The notes under the pieces: model-generated
Database searches by the model: none
Told to the model about the DNA's origin: nothing
What the model saw: only the letters and a program-made list of their open reading frames with translations
In this document: positions 24,953 through 36,601 of the stretch, piece by piece
Layout of the letters: the number at the start of each line of letters is the position of its first letter
Numbering within the stretch: position 1 is the first letter of the stretch
Made by a program: the position numbers and the translations under genes
Source: Cladochytrium replicatum
Taxonomy: Eukaryota > Chytridiomycota > Chytridiomycetes > Cladochytriales > Cladochytriaceae
NCBI GenBank assembly: GCA_025526935.1
Contig: JAHLKD010000095.1
Span: forward strand, 62,001 to 126,000
Length of the DNA stretch: 64,000 nt
Direction of reading: 5' to 3'

Positions 24953-27732
24953 ATGTTCCGCTCTCACTCAGTCCTCACTGCCCTCAAGGTATGCATGCCT
25001 CTGATGGCCGCCGTTCTGCTTGATCTGTTCATATGTGTCTCATCTGCATCGGCCAACTTTGCTTTTGCAGGGCTCTGCTACCAAGACTGCCCGACTCCCT
25101 CTTACTCGCGCCTTTGCGACTGCATCCCCTGTCTCCATCTCTAACCTTGAGAAGGACAAGAGTATAAACTACGATAAGCTTCAGAAGAACATCGACATCG
25201 TTAAGGACCGGTAGGTGAAATTTCAGATTTTTTGCCGTCATGACCGGAAGGGTTGACGGTCGAGAGAAAAAGCTCTGAGATGAATTCCCATCGCCTTTGA
25301 TACTCTTATCTAAATCTGAGTCGCTCACTACTGGTCAATTTGCCAGCCTTGGCCACCCCCTCACACTCGCCGAAAAGATCGTCTACGGTCACTTGGACGA
25401 TGCCGTCAACCAGGACATTGTTCGTGGATCCTCATACTTGAAGCTTCGTCCTGACCGTGTAGCCTGCCAGGATGCTACTGCTCAGGTGTGTTCAAAACTT
25501 TTCCACTCCTGGGATCCTGATCCGACCGTTTTGATTAGATGGCGCTCCTCCAGTTCATGTCTGCTGGTCTCCCCACTGTTGCTGTTCCCACTACCGTACA
25601 CTGCGACCACTTGATCGAGGCACAGCTCGGTGGCGTTAAGGACTTGGCCCGTGCGAACGACATCAACAAGGAGGTTTACGACTTTCTTGCCACCTCTTCT
25701 GCAAAGTACGGCATTGGTTTCTGGCGCCCTGGCTCTGGAATCATTCACCAGATTATCCTTGAGAACTACGCTTTCCCCGGTGGTCTCATGATTGGTACTG
25801 ACTCGCACACTCCCAACGCTGGCGGTCTCGGTATGGTTGCTGTCGGTGTCGGTGGTGCGGACGCCGTCGATGTCATGGCCAACATCCCCTGGGAACTTAA
25901 GGCTCCTAAGGTTATCGGTGTTGAGCTTACTGGCAAGATGAACGGTTGGACTTCCCCCAAAGGTATGGCGAAAATAATTCATAGCCACAACAGAATACCT
26001 AACATCTAGTCTCAGACGTCATTCTTAAGGTTGCTGGCATCCTTACCGTGAAGGGTGGTACTGGCGCCATCGTTGAATACCACGGCCCTGGTGTTGATAG
26101 CATCTCTGCCACTGGTATGGCCACCATTTGCAATATGGGTGCTGAAATAGGTGCCACCACCTCGCTCTTCCCCTACAACGCTCGTATGGCCGACTACCTC
26201 AGCGCCACCAAGCGTGGTTTCATTGCTGACTACGCCAACCACTACAAGCACATCCTCACACCTGACGAAGGTGCTCGCTACGACCAGCTCATCGAGATCG
26301 ACCTTAGCACTCTTGAGCCTCACGTTAACGGTCCTTTCACCCCCGACCTTGCTACCCCGATCTCCAAGTTCGCCGAGGCTGTTGAGAAGAACAGCTGGCC
26401 CGCAGAGCTTAAGGTCGGCCTCATCGGTTCATGCACCAACTCGTCGTACGAAGACATGGCTCGCTCTGCTAGCCTTGCTAAGCAGGCTCTTGACGCTGGT
26501 GTTAAACCCAAGGCTCAGTTCACCATTACCCCCGGTTCCGAGCAGATCCGTGCCACGATCGAGCGTGACGGTTTCACTGATGTTTTCGCCAAGGCCGGCG
26601 GTGTTGTCCTTGGTTAGTGCAATGCAATGCTAGCGCGGCCTGATTGCTTATACTTTTTTCATGGTTAGCCAACGCTTGCGGTCCTTGCATTGGTCAATGG
26701 GACCGTAAGGACGTGAAGAAGGGCGACAAGAACTCCATTGTGACCTCGTACAACCGCAACTTCACTGGACGTAACGATGCCAACCCCGCTACCCACGCTT
26801 TCGTCACCTCGCCTGAGCTTGTAACTGCCATGGTGTTCGCCGGTGACCTTCGCTTCAACCCTCTCACTGACAGCCTTACCACTGAGAGCGGAAAGACCTT
26901 CAAGTTCCAGCCTCCGAGCGGTGACGAGCTCCCTGCTCGTGGCTACGACCCCGGGCAGAACACCTACCAGGCCCCCCCCGCCGACCGTCTCAGTGTCCAG
27001 GTTGCTGTCGACCCCAAGTCCAACCGCCTCCAGCTCCTCGAGCCATTCTCTTCATGGGATGGCAAGGATCTTAAGGGCAATGCTGTTCTCATCAAAGTTC
27101 AGGGAAAATGCACGACTGACCACATCTCGATGGCGGGTCCCTGGCTCAAATACCGCGGTCACCTCGACAACATCTCGAACAACATGTTGATCGGAGCCAT
27201 CAACAGCGCCAACGGCGAGGCCAACAAGATATTCAACAAGCTCACGCAGAAGTGGGAGGAGGTCCCCAAGACCGCCCGCGACTACAAGGCCAAGGGGCTC
27301 AAGTGGGTCGTGATTGGTGACGAGAACTACGGTGAGGGATCGTCGCGTGAGCACGCTGCATTGGAAGTGAGGCATCTCGGCGGTGCTGCTGTGATTGTCA
27401 AGAGCTTTGCTCGTATCCACGAGACCAACTTGAAGAAGCAGGGAATGCTCCCCCTGACCTTCAAGAACCCCAAGGATTACGAGCTCGTTGAGCCTGAGGA
27501 CACGATCGACATCATTGGACTTGAGAACGGCGGTTTCCAGCCTGGAAAGAGCCTTACTTTGAGGCTGCACAAGGTTAGCGGAAAGACTGTGGACATTGAG
27601 GTGAACCACACTTTCAACGAGAACCAGATCAACTGGTTCAAGCACGGATCTGCTCTCAAGTAAGTGAAGTTTATCATGTTGTACAATTCGGAACTGATCT
27701 ACCTTTCTATCAGCGCCATGTCTTCGAAGTAA
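24953..27732 (+). CDS. ACO1: Aconitate hydratase, mitochondrial
   Basis: Seven exons (24953-24988, 25071-25210, 25347-25485, 25539-25962, 26010-26612, 26669-27659, 27714-27732) give 783 residues, the normal length. The N-terminus, rich in Ser, Arg and Ala ([12 protein letters not shown], then TARAF-like), is a mitochondrial import signal. Family motifs include [40 protein letters not shown] with the first cluster Cys, and [10 protein letters not shown] with the other two Cys of the 4Fe-4S cluster. [18 protein letters not shown] in domain 4 supplies the active-site Ser-Arg. It interconverts citrate and isocitrate in the TCA cycle. The final exon is only 19 bases (NAMSSK end). Codon use is strongly biased to C-ending codons, as expected for a highly expressed gene. 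Confidence 0.97.
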
Positions 27733-28026
27733 ATAACGGGGAAAACAAACAGGACACTGTGAAGGATGGAGGAAGTGGTTTATTTGTTATGTCACGTTCG
27801 TCCTTATTCTGAACCCGTTTGTTTCTACATGTTTTGGAAGGTGGAGATAGAGCCATGAGCCTATCTTTTTTAAGAATCTATTTTTGATGGTGTACGATTA
27901 TCTGTGTGAGACCTCCTCTTTGCAGTTTTCCACCTTTTTTCCCCTAAAAAATAAATATGTTACAAAACATCCCACTCACAAGCCACTCTACTGTGCTGTC
28001 ACACCTCGATTGGATTAAGATTTGCG

Positions 28027-29129
28027 ATGCCATTGCCGATCGAAGAATGGTACTACGACGTGCCGGTCGTAACGAGGACATTCGTAACCTCGGTGGTGCT
28101 GGTCACCCTCGGCTGCGTATGTAGCAACATGCATCAATGCCAAGGTTGATTAACCCGCTTTGTCTCTTCTCCAGCAATTGGAACTCATATCAAGCCTTCA
28201 GCTGCACTATGATTACGTGCTGGTGTGGAAACAACGGCAGGAAAGTTTGGAATGCGCACGATCGTTATGGATGTGGAGATTGACATCCGAAATTTGCAGT
28301 ACTGGAGACTGATTACGAGCTTCCTCTACTTTGGGCGGTTTAATCTTGATTTCCTATTCCACCTGTTCTTCCTGTTCGTTGAAGAGTACGGCGATTTAGA
28401 GTTTCTGGAACTAATGTTGGAATTATACAGAGTAAGATATAGCCGAATGCTTGAGGAAGGATCCTTCCGGGGACGAACCGCCGATTACTTCTGGATGCTC
28501 TTCCTCGGCGCAATCACCATGCTCGTAAGTCATGAAAACAACAAAACACTCCTTTCCTTTTCCCCACAAAACACACGTTTCACTTTTGTTTTACGCAGAT
28601 CACAACACCATTCCTTCCCTCCAAGTTCTCCGTACCCTACCTCTCCTTCCCCCTCGTCTTCATGCTCGTCTACATCTGGTCCCGCCGCAACCCCTACGTC
28701 CGCATGAACTTTCTCGGCCTCTTCAACTTTAACGCCCCCTACCTGCCCTGGGTCCTCCTCGGCTTCACGATGCTCCTCAACAACATGTTTCCGACGGGCG
28801 ACCTTGTTGGCATGGGATGCGGACACGTGTACTATTTCCTTGAGGACGTGTACCCGCGCCTTGGTGGGGGACGACGACGGGGACGGGTACTTGAGACACC
28901 GGAGGTTGTGAGGCGGATCTTTGAGGAGTGGGGACGGGATCGAGATGATCCGAGGCTTGTTGGGGTTGATGCGGGGCTAGGAGTAGGTGCTGGGTTTGAA
29001 GTCGATGGTGGTGGTGTTGCGGGAGACGAGGTCGGTGGGGATGGTGCGGAACCGTTTGTGGACGGAGAGGGAGAGGGGTTGAGACAGAGGAGGGCTGGTA
29101 GGGAAGAGGGGGGGGGAGAGGTGATGTGA
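28027..29129 (+). CDS. Derlin (Der1-like ER membrane protein)
   Basis: The start MPLPIEEWYYDVPVVTRT and the block YWRLITSFLYFG (the WR motif) followed by EEGSFRGRTADYFWMLFLG are diagnostic of derlins, rhomboid-fold ER proteins that form the retrotranslocation channel in ERAD. Likely exons are 28027-28116, 28175-28222, 28300-28373, 28431-28524 and 28599-29129, giving 278 residues. The second intron donor (GTGTGG at 28223) is weak and was chosen because it keeps the frame. There are several transmembrane helices up to about residue 195. The last 80 residues are Gly/Val/Asp/Glu-rich and cytosolic, unlike the short tails of many derlins. There is no rhomboid Ser-His pair, as expected for a pseudoprotease. 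Confidence 0.88.
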
Positions 29130-29732
29130 GAGGAATCCGCTGTATCAAGGGCACCATCGTATAGTGGGATGCCTACTCGTTATGGCCGTAAATTCCAACG
29201 CTCTGCCTGCAAAATGTTGTTGCGTCTCCCACGCCTGCAGTCCAAAACTTTTCCATGAGATGGCCCTCCGACTATGTTATTCGAAAAGGTTGAATAACTC
29301 AGGTGGAGCATATGTAAAGCCTAAACCTAGAGAATCGATGATGGGGATGGCGAACGCTTTTGCTCTGCCGATAGTTTCTTCACAAGGATACGGCACCGTT
29401 TCCGATGCGTGTGAAATGAGAGCAGATGTATGCCACACATGCTTGGCGGAAAGGTGTTACGGCACTATTAACCATCAGAGCAAGATCGCCGCTTCGGTTC
29501 GCGAACTTGGACCAAAAAAAATGTTCAGCGGCACTTAAATCAGACCTGCCGTTCGGCGAGGTCTAAAAGCGGATATTGCTGGGATTTGGGTAAGTCAAAG
29601 TACCTGTAATGTCGGATGAATGCGAATCTGTATTCATACCCCGAAGGGAGAGGGAGTCAAATGTTTTTTAAAAAAGAATTCTCTAATTTAGAGGACTCAG
29701 ATAAATCGGAGATGATAACTCCAATCTTTTGT
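29130..29732. other. Intergenic region between derlin and the bZIP relic
   Basis: A 124-codon plus-strand ORF at 29164-29538 has no recognisable features and is not called as a gene. Nothing else was seen. Confidence 0.5.
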
Positions 29733-30970
29733 CTAATTCATATACGATGATAACTTCGTTATTGTAAGAACCAGAAAGTTTCTTACTCCATTTAATTTCA
29801 TATTGTGTTCCGTCAATACGGGCCCTAGACGCCAACCGCAATGAGTGTAGAAAGCTGGCTCGTTCATTCCTTTTTCCCTGTTATTTAGTACCAGAAAATG
29901 CTGTTCAGCGGCCCCGATCAACTGCTCTAGCCCCAAAATTCGCTTCTCATACGCCTCTTGACACTCTAGCCGTCTCCTGAGCTCCGACTCAAGATTTGAA
30001 AGTTGTTGAACCAACGCCGTGTTGTCTTCCTCGCGTAGCTGCACCAATTCTTCCAGTTCTTTAATCGGCGCTCTTTTTCTGGCTCTAGACCTTCGCGCTG
30101 GAGCATCGTGGAGATATCAGGGAGGGGAGCAGTCTTTGCGATAATGGGGACCATATACCTGATAACGTATTCCTCCGTCTCCTTATTGAAACCGCGTCGA
30201 GACCCTCAGAATCTATCCCATTCTCCAGAAAATCTTCTTTAGCAGATAACTCTTTTCTTCTAGTGAGGCGCTCGTTTAACCCTCGTCTGTCGCCACGTCG
30301 TTACTTTTGTCCGTCCCGCTTGCTCATTCATTCTCCCATTATTCCTCCTCTTTGGTCTCACCTTTACATTGTTCTCGGAACTCGGTGCTGTCATACGCCT
30401 GACGTCGCTTTCCCACGATCTTCGCTCCAAAATATCTTCTTTTGCCTTCATCCAAGTTATGTGTATCCCAAAACCCACTTCTGTCTCCCCACCTGTTCTG
30501 GCGTTCGAATATCCTGAAGTTTTGAAAAATCTCCCTCCGGCGATGGCGTAGCAAGTGCCCTCGGCACAAGCTCAACGGTATTCTGACTTGACAGAGTGAA
30601 AGAAGAGAGCCTCGTGCTTTCTCTTGTTCCCCAATATCTGCTCAGTTCGTTGCGGGGCTGGAAGCAATCCCACATCACGTTGCTCACACTGGTTTTGAAA
30701 GATGGATATTGATGCGTCCTTTTTGCACATAACCGTGATCTTTCCGTGTCTGTTGTCGTCTCGACAGCGATGGATCCAGGAATTTTCGGAGGGCGTACAG
30801 GTGGGTAAAGTGACCGAGAATTGAACTGGATATGAGAAACGGGAATTAATTATACCGTATCTTATTATTTAATCTGTTTATCTGCATAAGAGTATCATAC
30901 GATATATTGTAATAAAAATCATAACAGCTAGCCTTGCATAAAAATATAATTTATACCCCTTTCTCGGGGA

Positions 30971-30972
<2 letters not shown>

Positions 30973-31013
<41 letters not shown>
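30973..31013. repeat. Homopolymer run of 41 G
   Basis: An uninterrupted G run (poly-C on the gene strand) lies inside the decayed bZIP copy, where the intact gene has ordinary sequence coding for SPRYADVPVFG. It follows an AT-rich insert of about 130 bases. The length may be inexact because such runs are hard to sequence. Confidence 0.9.
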
Positions 31014-31015
<2 letters not shown>

Positions 31016-31183
31016 GCGGACGTAGCGAGAGGAAGCCTGTGATTGTGGACAAGAGGTGGGGTCGTTCATGGAGCTATTAAAGCCGTCGAATACGCGTGGT
31101 ACCGATCCCACGTCGATGAATGAGCCGGGAGATTCATTTGATAGTAATGCCGAGTTTCTTGGGAAAACTCAGGTAGTTTGAAG

Positions 31184-31556
31184 TGAAAAAGATTTGAAGC
31201 TATTGTATACGAGATACGAGGTCTCTATGTATTGAAGCGAAAACTCAACACCCTTTCATAGGTTCTCGCTGTCCCTTTAAGTAACCCTTCTAGAAATGTC
31301 CATCAAACAAGATCCGATGCTCCCCGATCCATCACCCGATCCTCCACAACGTCCGTCCAGTAACTTTCCTCCATGTCAAGTGAGGTTCGAGTCAAGCCAA
31401 GCCAACGTCCCGCAAAATCTCCTCACATACCAAACAAGGCAAAGTGCCAAGCGGAAAGGAATGAATCAAGGATCCCGAAGCGAACAAACAGAGAAAAACA
31501 ACGAAGTCCTAAATTCCCACGCAGAACTTTCGAAGGACAACATGCAACAAACAACA
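31184..31556. mobile_element. 373-base insertion with TG...CA ends and 5-base target duplication (solo-LTR-like)
   Basis: The intact paralogue reads TTTGAAGATGAAGCA at this point. Here TTTGAAG is followed by 373 extra bases and the sequence resumes as TGAAGATGAAGCA, so the 5-mer TGAAG is duplicated on both sides (31179-31183 and 31557-31561). The insert starts TGAAAAAG and ends CAAACAACA, the TG...CA ends and 5-base duplication typical of an LTR retrotransposon or solo LTR. It contains a plus-strand ORF of 87 codons of unknown meaning. Confidence 0.65.
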
Positions 31557-31830
31557 TGAAGATGAAGCACTAGTCTGTTTGGGGAGCAGCAGTTGGAGTT
31601 GTGGTGGCTCATACTGTGTTCTGGTGCCGTGCGATGTTTGGTTTTGCATCGGATCGGCGGATGGGGGTAAGTAAGGCACGCAAACTGTGCATCGCCCTGA
31701 GCTCTGCTCAATGTGCCTCCATGCCCAGATCTTCGGTTTGAATCTTCACAATATTCAGAAGGCTCTGCACGTTCCTGTCCGTCCATATCCTCATACGAAA
31801 AATCGGCCTGTTCCGACCTGCAAGTCCTGA

Positions 31831-33089
31831 TTTGTGCACGATGAGGAGGCGTAGGGCTACATCGGAGCATCGATATGATCACTCCGATGACTGGCATATT
31901 TGCTCGTATATCAGGGCTCGAGGACATCGGTTGGATCGAGTAGATCATTCCCAAAGTTGCGGAAAACCTGTTACTTGACTATGGCTTGACTACACGGGTT
32001 GAGTCACCGCTGGTCGGTGATAAAAGTTAATATTTTTTCCCTAATGAAGGTCTCTCAGGACCACTTGTTGCGTGTGTGCCAGGTTACAAGCTTTTCGGTG
32101 TCCAAAGTGTGTCCTCGCGCTATCTCTTGTCGAAGGTAACAATTCACACAAACCACGGGGTGAGAACATTTTTGGGAGGATGTGACTTTCTACTTGTTGA
32201 GTTTCCACTAGTTGATACAAGGGGTACGTTCTAAAAGCCTTGCCTTTGGACTTTCGATGGTCCTCCTCAGCTACCCGTCCCTTCAAACTCGTGCATGCGC
32301 ACATCTCCTGCACAGCAATGATTGAGATGAAGAGTCTCTTCTTGGGCGGCCTTCACACCTCATGCTTCACTGCGATCAAAAGGGCGATCAGCGCCGTTGG
32401 GCATCTCGGCGACGGTCGGCTTTAGGTTTTGAGTGGCTGGTCACGTTCAGTCGACCCAGGAATACCCCTGCGTACCTCTAGGCCGTCTTTATGCGACACT
32501 CCATTGTTTCACACCTAGGGGCAGAGCGAGAGGATACCATATTGCTCATTTGAGAGACTTCGGGGACCAGTGACAATCAAAAAGCAACCACGTGTGAAAC
32601 ATGATATCTAGCGCTGCAACGTATTCTATACAAGCTCGCTCTTTCACTCGCCATATCCATTCCTCGCGATGCTGGGTTTGCGCGCTAGGCACTGAAATAT
32701 TGATGCCAGGCGGATTCCGGGCCTAGTTAGGTTTTGGCGGAGGGTGGTGGAGCAGGAAGGTGCATCGGTAGGATGGGATGGGGTGTAGTTTGGCGCCGAA
32801 ACGCTATTGGAGTGGTGGTGTAGAGTTCAGCAGACCAAAGGGGAGTGTCCGACATAGGTAAAGAGTTTGCTGGGGCTTATTACACTGATTGTTGGCATTT
32901 GGTTTGATCTGCATGGACACCGGTTGAGTTCCTTCACCGCGTTAGGTCGATGCGATTTTCGATTCTGCTCGATCGTTCGTTATTCGCATAAAGCGAGGAC
33001 ACCCTGTATTGCGGGGAGTCACAAGAAGCGCTTTGTAGTTGTAGTTGATGGGACAGAGCACGAAACTCTTGTGTTTTGGTGTGACTAAT
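31831..33089. other. Intergenic region
   Basis: No gene was recognised. Short ORFs at 32041-32313 and 32867-33088 have no family features. The right end may hold more of the decayed duplicate that starts at 33090, but similarity becomes too weak to trust. Confidence 0.4.
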
Positions 33090-33330
33090 TTAGCGGAAGC
33101 CGTGGTTTAGTGTGCTCAATTCGTGCTTAGTTTCGGAGGAAAGTAATTTGACGGTCACGGTAACTTCGAGAGTGAGAATGGTTAACACACGTTTGCAACT
33201 CTGATCGCCCAACGTCGGCAAAAACAGTATTGGCAAGTCTAAGAAAACTTGATCAGCTTGAACATTCAGTGTTGGTACGATACTTACAATAAAATTTTCA
33301 CCTATGTCGAGGCTGGCGGACTTTTTCATC
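33090..33330 (-). pseudogene. Decayed fragment of the unknown gene found intact at 36602-37910
   Basis: Compared with about 36985-37240, this segment keeps the same order of matches: GGAGGAAAG followed by the CACGGTAA block, GATCGCCCAA, GATCAGCTTG and a TTTCACC...ATG...CGAGG end that corresponds to the exon 1 boundary. It therefore covers the middle exon and part of exon 1 of that gene, with many substitutions and indels. It abuts the 3' end of the intact bZIP gene. Confidence 0.6.
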
Positions 33331-33377
33331 GTCGGCGCATTCCTTTCGCGCCATGAAGTCGTAGCGTCAATCAATGC

Positions 33378-34788
33378 TCAATCAGGGCAAGAAGCTGGTT
33401 TGGTCATTCGCGCGTCGCTAGAAAGCAAACGCTCTTTTGCTGCCTTGATCGATTGTTCCAGCTCCAAAATTCGCTTCTCATTCGCCTCTTGACACTCTAG
33501 TCGTCTTTTGCGCTCCGACTCAAGAGTCAAGATCTGTTGAACCATCTCCACGCTGTGTTCCTCGAGCTGCTGCACCGATTCTTCCAGTCCTTCAATTCGG
33601 GCCCGTTTTCTGGCTCTAGACCTTTGCGCTTGGAAAAGTGAAGTTTTAGAGAACATAGTTTATGGTGGTGGGGGTATTTAAACCTGATAACGTATTCTTC
33701 TGTCTCCTCCCTGAAACCGCGTCAATCTCCCCGAACGATATTCTACCCTCCTTAACATCTTCAGCAGATGACAATTTGGCGGCGACACAAGAATCCTCGA
33801 TAGCCAACACATCTTTACGGGCACCTCGAAGCCTTGAAGCGCCCAGAAGACTCGCTCTCACAAAATTCTGCCGCTTCCCAAAATCCTTAACACTATTCAC
33901 AGAACTAAATGCTTTCATTTTGCCCAACACTGACGTTGAGCTGCTTTCCCACGAGCTCCCTTGGATATCCGCCAACCTCTCCGTTGCCTCCAACGATGTC
34001 GACTTTGCATTCGTCCTTTGAATCTGCTCAACGACATTTTTTCCTGGCAGGGGACAAGAAGGTATCTCCGTGCTTTTGTTTGCCCTGGATATCTGCGGTG
34101 TATACTCAGTTGCTTCTGGAGATGGAAGGAATATCAAACTATTTTGGTAATCATGGTTCTGAAACGAGCAAACTGACTGTGATGAGTCTGTGTGTGCAAA
34201 ACTGGTGTTCTGCGGTGCCTGTTGTACTCTAGTCGGTACAAGCGATGGATGCAGGAAGATGGGCACATTCGGAGTCCATATCGGCGGATAATGCGGGGCC
34301 CTCACCGCATTCAACTGCGAGATTTGATGTGAAATATTGGATCCAAATACGGGCACGTCAGCATAACGCGGAGAAACGTACGATTGCGCATGACAGGTGG
34401 GGTCATTCATGACGCTGATGAATGGTGTGCCACACAATTGGTACTGATCCCACGACGTTGAATCGGCCGGGTGATTCACTTGATGGTGAATGTGTGTTTC
34501 GAAAGGGAACTCGGTGAAGTGGTTTGAAGATGAAGCAGAAGTCTGTCCGGGGAGCCTTTGTTGGCATTCGTGCAGTTCTCTTTGTGTTGGAATGCCGTAC
34601 CGCTCTGGTTCGTTTGGTATAGTAGGATATGGTGGATGAAGGTTTGCTAGGCGATTGTGCAGGGAAACCGCCGGTGGAAGAACACCGACCTGAGATCTCA
34701 AGACCATTTGCTGTCCAGAGCCTTGGTCTGAATCTTCAATATATCCATTGATAAATCCAGAATGCTCGCCATGCTGCTTTCCGTTCAT
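33378..34788 (-). CDS. bZIP transcription factor
   Basis: Two exons (33684-34788 and 33378-33628) give 451 residues. The intron falls exactly inside the basic region, and splicing joins RRQKNTLS to AQRSRARKRARIEGLEE, giving the N-x7-R signature of bZIP proteins. The zipper continues through LEEHSVEMVQQILTLESERK. The DNA-binding domain is at the C-terminus (about residues 362-430). The first 360 residues are low-complexity and rich in Ser, Asn, Gln, Pro and His, as in activation regions. It should act as a dimer in the nucleus. The target genes are unknown. A broken copy lies 1.5 kb downstream on the same strand. Confidence 0.85.
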
Positions 34789-35839
34789 CCCCTAATTCTG
34801 TACGACAATTTCTTTCAGGAAAGTAGCGTTGACTGCTTAAGAATAGAGTATTGATCGCACAGAAAGCACGTTCAAGAGAAATGGAAATGGAGTCGTCACA
34901 AAATTGGGCCGGTCTCGAACTCCGGTCGGTGGTTTGTGTCTGCGTCCGACCCGGAGGCTTGGGGAAAAACCACCAGCATCGTGCGGACATTGCAGCACCC
35001 AGAGTAGACAACCCATCCGCAGCGGACATTGGAGCACCTAGATGAAGGCCTGGAATACTCGTGTATCACGATACTGAACAAAACGTAGACCAGAATGAGC
35101 AGATCATGAGCCAAACATCGTACAACTTGTTTTTATCTTGGTGCTTAAGCAAGCTTCCTCGGTCCTACCACCGGCCCCGGGACAATTTAACATGGCAGAT
35201 TCTCTCCTTTCTCTAGTTGCGCTGAGCTGCTCACTGCCCTTAATGATCTAGGATTACAGCAAACCACTGCTCTCCAATCGTCCATCCGATGTCCCCTTCA
35301 TCCACTGAACTTGGCTTGGAGCATGCACAAAGATTAGTCACCGTTGATGATTATACCGGTTGAAGATATCCAGATATCCATGGTCTTCTGCTGCAGTAAC
35401 TGATCTGCGAAGATTATCTGTTGTGCTTAGTTTCAAGGTTGTCGCGTCAAAATTGTGGCTCCACATTTTTGGCAACCGTTGAAGGATCGGGATCAAAACC
35501 GCGGTTAAAAATTCGGCGGATCTGAGATCGGGGTGAGGTATGAGCGCCAGACCATGAATCCATTGGACTTTATACGATCAACCGTTACCCCGTCTCGCAT
35601 CTCCTCCACAACAACCAACCCCCAAAGAAAGCCGAGCTCTCGTAATCCATCAATTCAACGTTAGTCTCCGCTTAGTCTCCGCTGAGGTCACGCGTAGTGA
35701 TCCAACGAATCTGTGTGTCGACATTGTGTGCTCTGGGATCGTATCAATATAGGAAACACAAAGTCATGCAAATGAACTTTTTAAAATACCAATATTTGTA
35801 TTTTACGGTGCGAAGTAAATATTCTCTCAAGTCCACCTT
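34789..35839. other. Upstream region of the bZIP gene
   Basis: About 1 kb with no believable coding sequence. Short ORFs on both strands at 34836-35114 overlap one another and show no family features. Confidence 0.5.
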
Positions 35840-36522
35840 CAGTCGCTGATGTCCATCTCCTCAGATTCGCTCCCTTCCCTTCCTCGATTTGCTCGTCCTC
35901 ATCGTCTTCCACGCCTTTCTTCGCCGCTTGCTTCTCCTTCTGCGTTGCTTGGTTGTTTTTGACATTTGCGGCGGCAGCATTTCCCTTCTTCCCACCCTGA
36001 GTTTCACATCCTTCTGCTGCCCCGCTTTCCCCTTGGTTTTCAATTGTTTTGCACTTTCTTTCCTTCTATCGCGGCTTTTCCCTTCTTTGGGCGTCTTCCT
36101 CTGCACACTTGCATTGTCTCTTTGTTCTCCGACTCTTGTTCTTCTTTCTTCCGCTTCGCTCTCCACACTGTTTTTCTCCACCACATCAATCTCTGGTCTA
36201 TTCCTTGTCAAAAACCGTTCTCCACTCCTTTTGGCTGTAGCAATCCGCGTTCGTGTGCACCGTGCGTGTGTGGATGTGACTAAATCCTTTCGGATCGTGC
36301 GCTTGCGCCTGGGCGGTGGGGAGGTGGTGTAGAGGCTGCGCTGGGAGGGGTGGTTGGTTGGTTGGCTGGGCAGGGTGGGATGGAATGGGAGAGGGGAACT
36401 GTTGTTGGAGTGGACCGCTGTGGGTGAAAATGATGTGGAAACGGCAGAGGTGGCTCAGTGGTGGGAGATATCACGAGAGGGTCGGCACTGTTCACTATGG
36501 GAGAACACAGAGGTTGTGACAA
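35840..36522 (-). CDS. Possible Lys/Glu-rich protein of unknown function, model unresolved
   Basis: The minus strand contains coding-like, charged sequence in two overlapping frames. One frame has EIDVVEKNSVESEAEERRTR and AKQLKTKGKAGQQKDVK, and the other continues as GGKKGNAAAANVKNNQ and AAKKGVEDDEDEQIEEG. The switch between them has no visible intron. A Pro/Thr-rich ORF starting at 36522 could be the first exon. The make-up suggests a nuclear or nucleolar basic protein, but no domain is recognised. It may be a real gene with a missed intron or a broken one. Confidence 0.25.
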
Positions 36523-36601
36523 TACTTGGATGTGCGGCTTTCTTTTAAGTCCCGGTAGTCACCGGCTGACTTTGTTCACCACTTTCGGTCGCTGCACTTT
36601 T

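Larger units (their letters stand above)
29733..31830 (-). pseudogene. Decayed paralogue of the neighbouring bZIP transcription factor gene
   Basis: Read on the minus strand, this segment parallels the intact bZIP gene at 33378-34788 from end to end. The N-terminal part (YCEDSNRRSG near 31745; QTSASSS in another frame near 31580), the middle (NSSMNDPTSCPQSQASSRY near 31040) and the C-terminal exon pair can all be matched. The bZIP domain is still perfect: RRRRNTLSARRSRARKRA across a proper GT-AG intron (about 30090-30157), followed by a leucine zipper with LESELRRRLECQEAYEKRIL. Upstream the frame is broken several times, with an in-frame TAA just before the DNA-binding exon, a 373-base insertion, and an AT-rich insertion ending in a 41-G run. 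It is therefore probably not expressed as a full protein. Confidence 0.75.

Noticed and set aside
31296-31559. 87-codon plus-strand ORF inside the 373-base insertion
   Set aside because: No family features; the segment is better explained as a non-coding LTR-like insertion.
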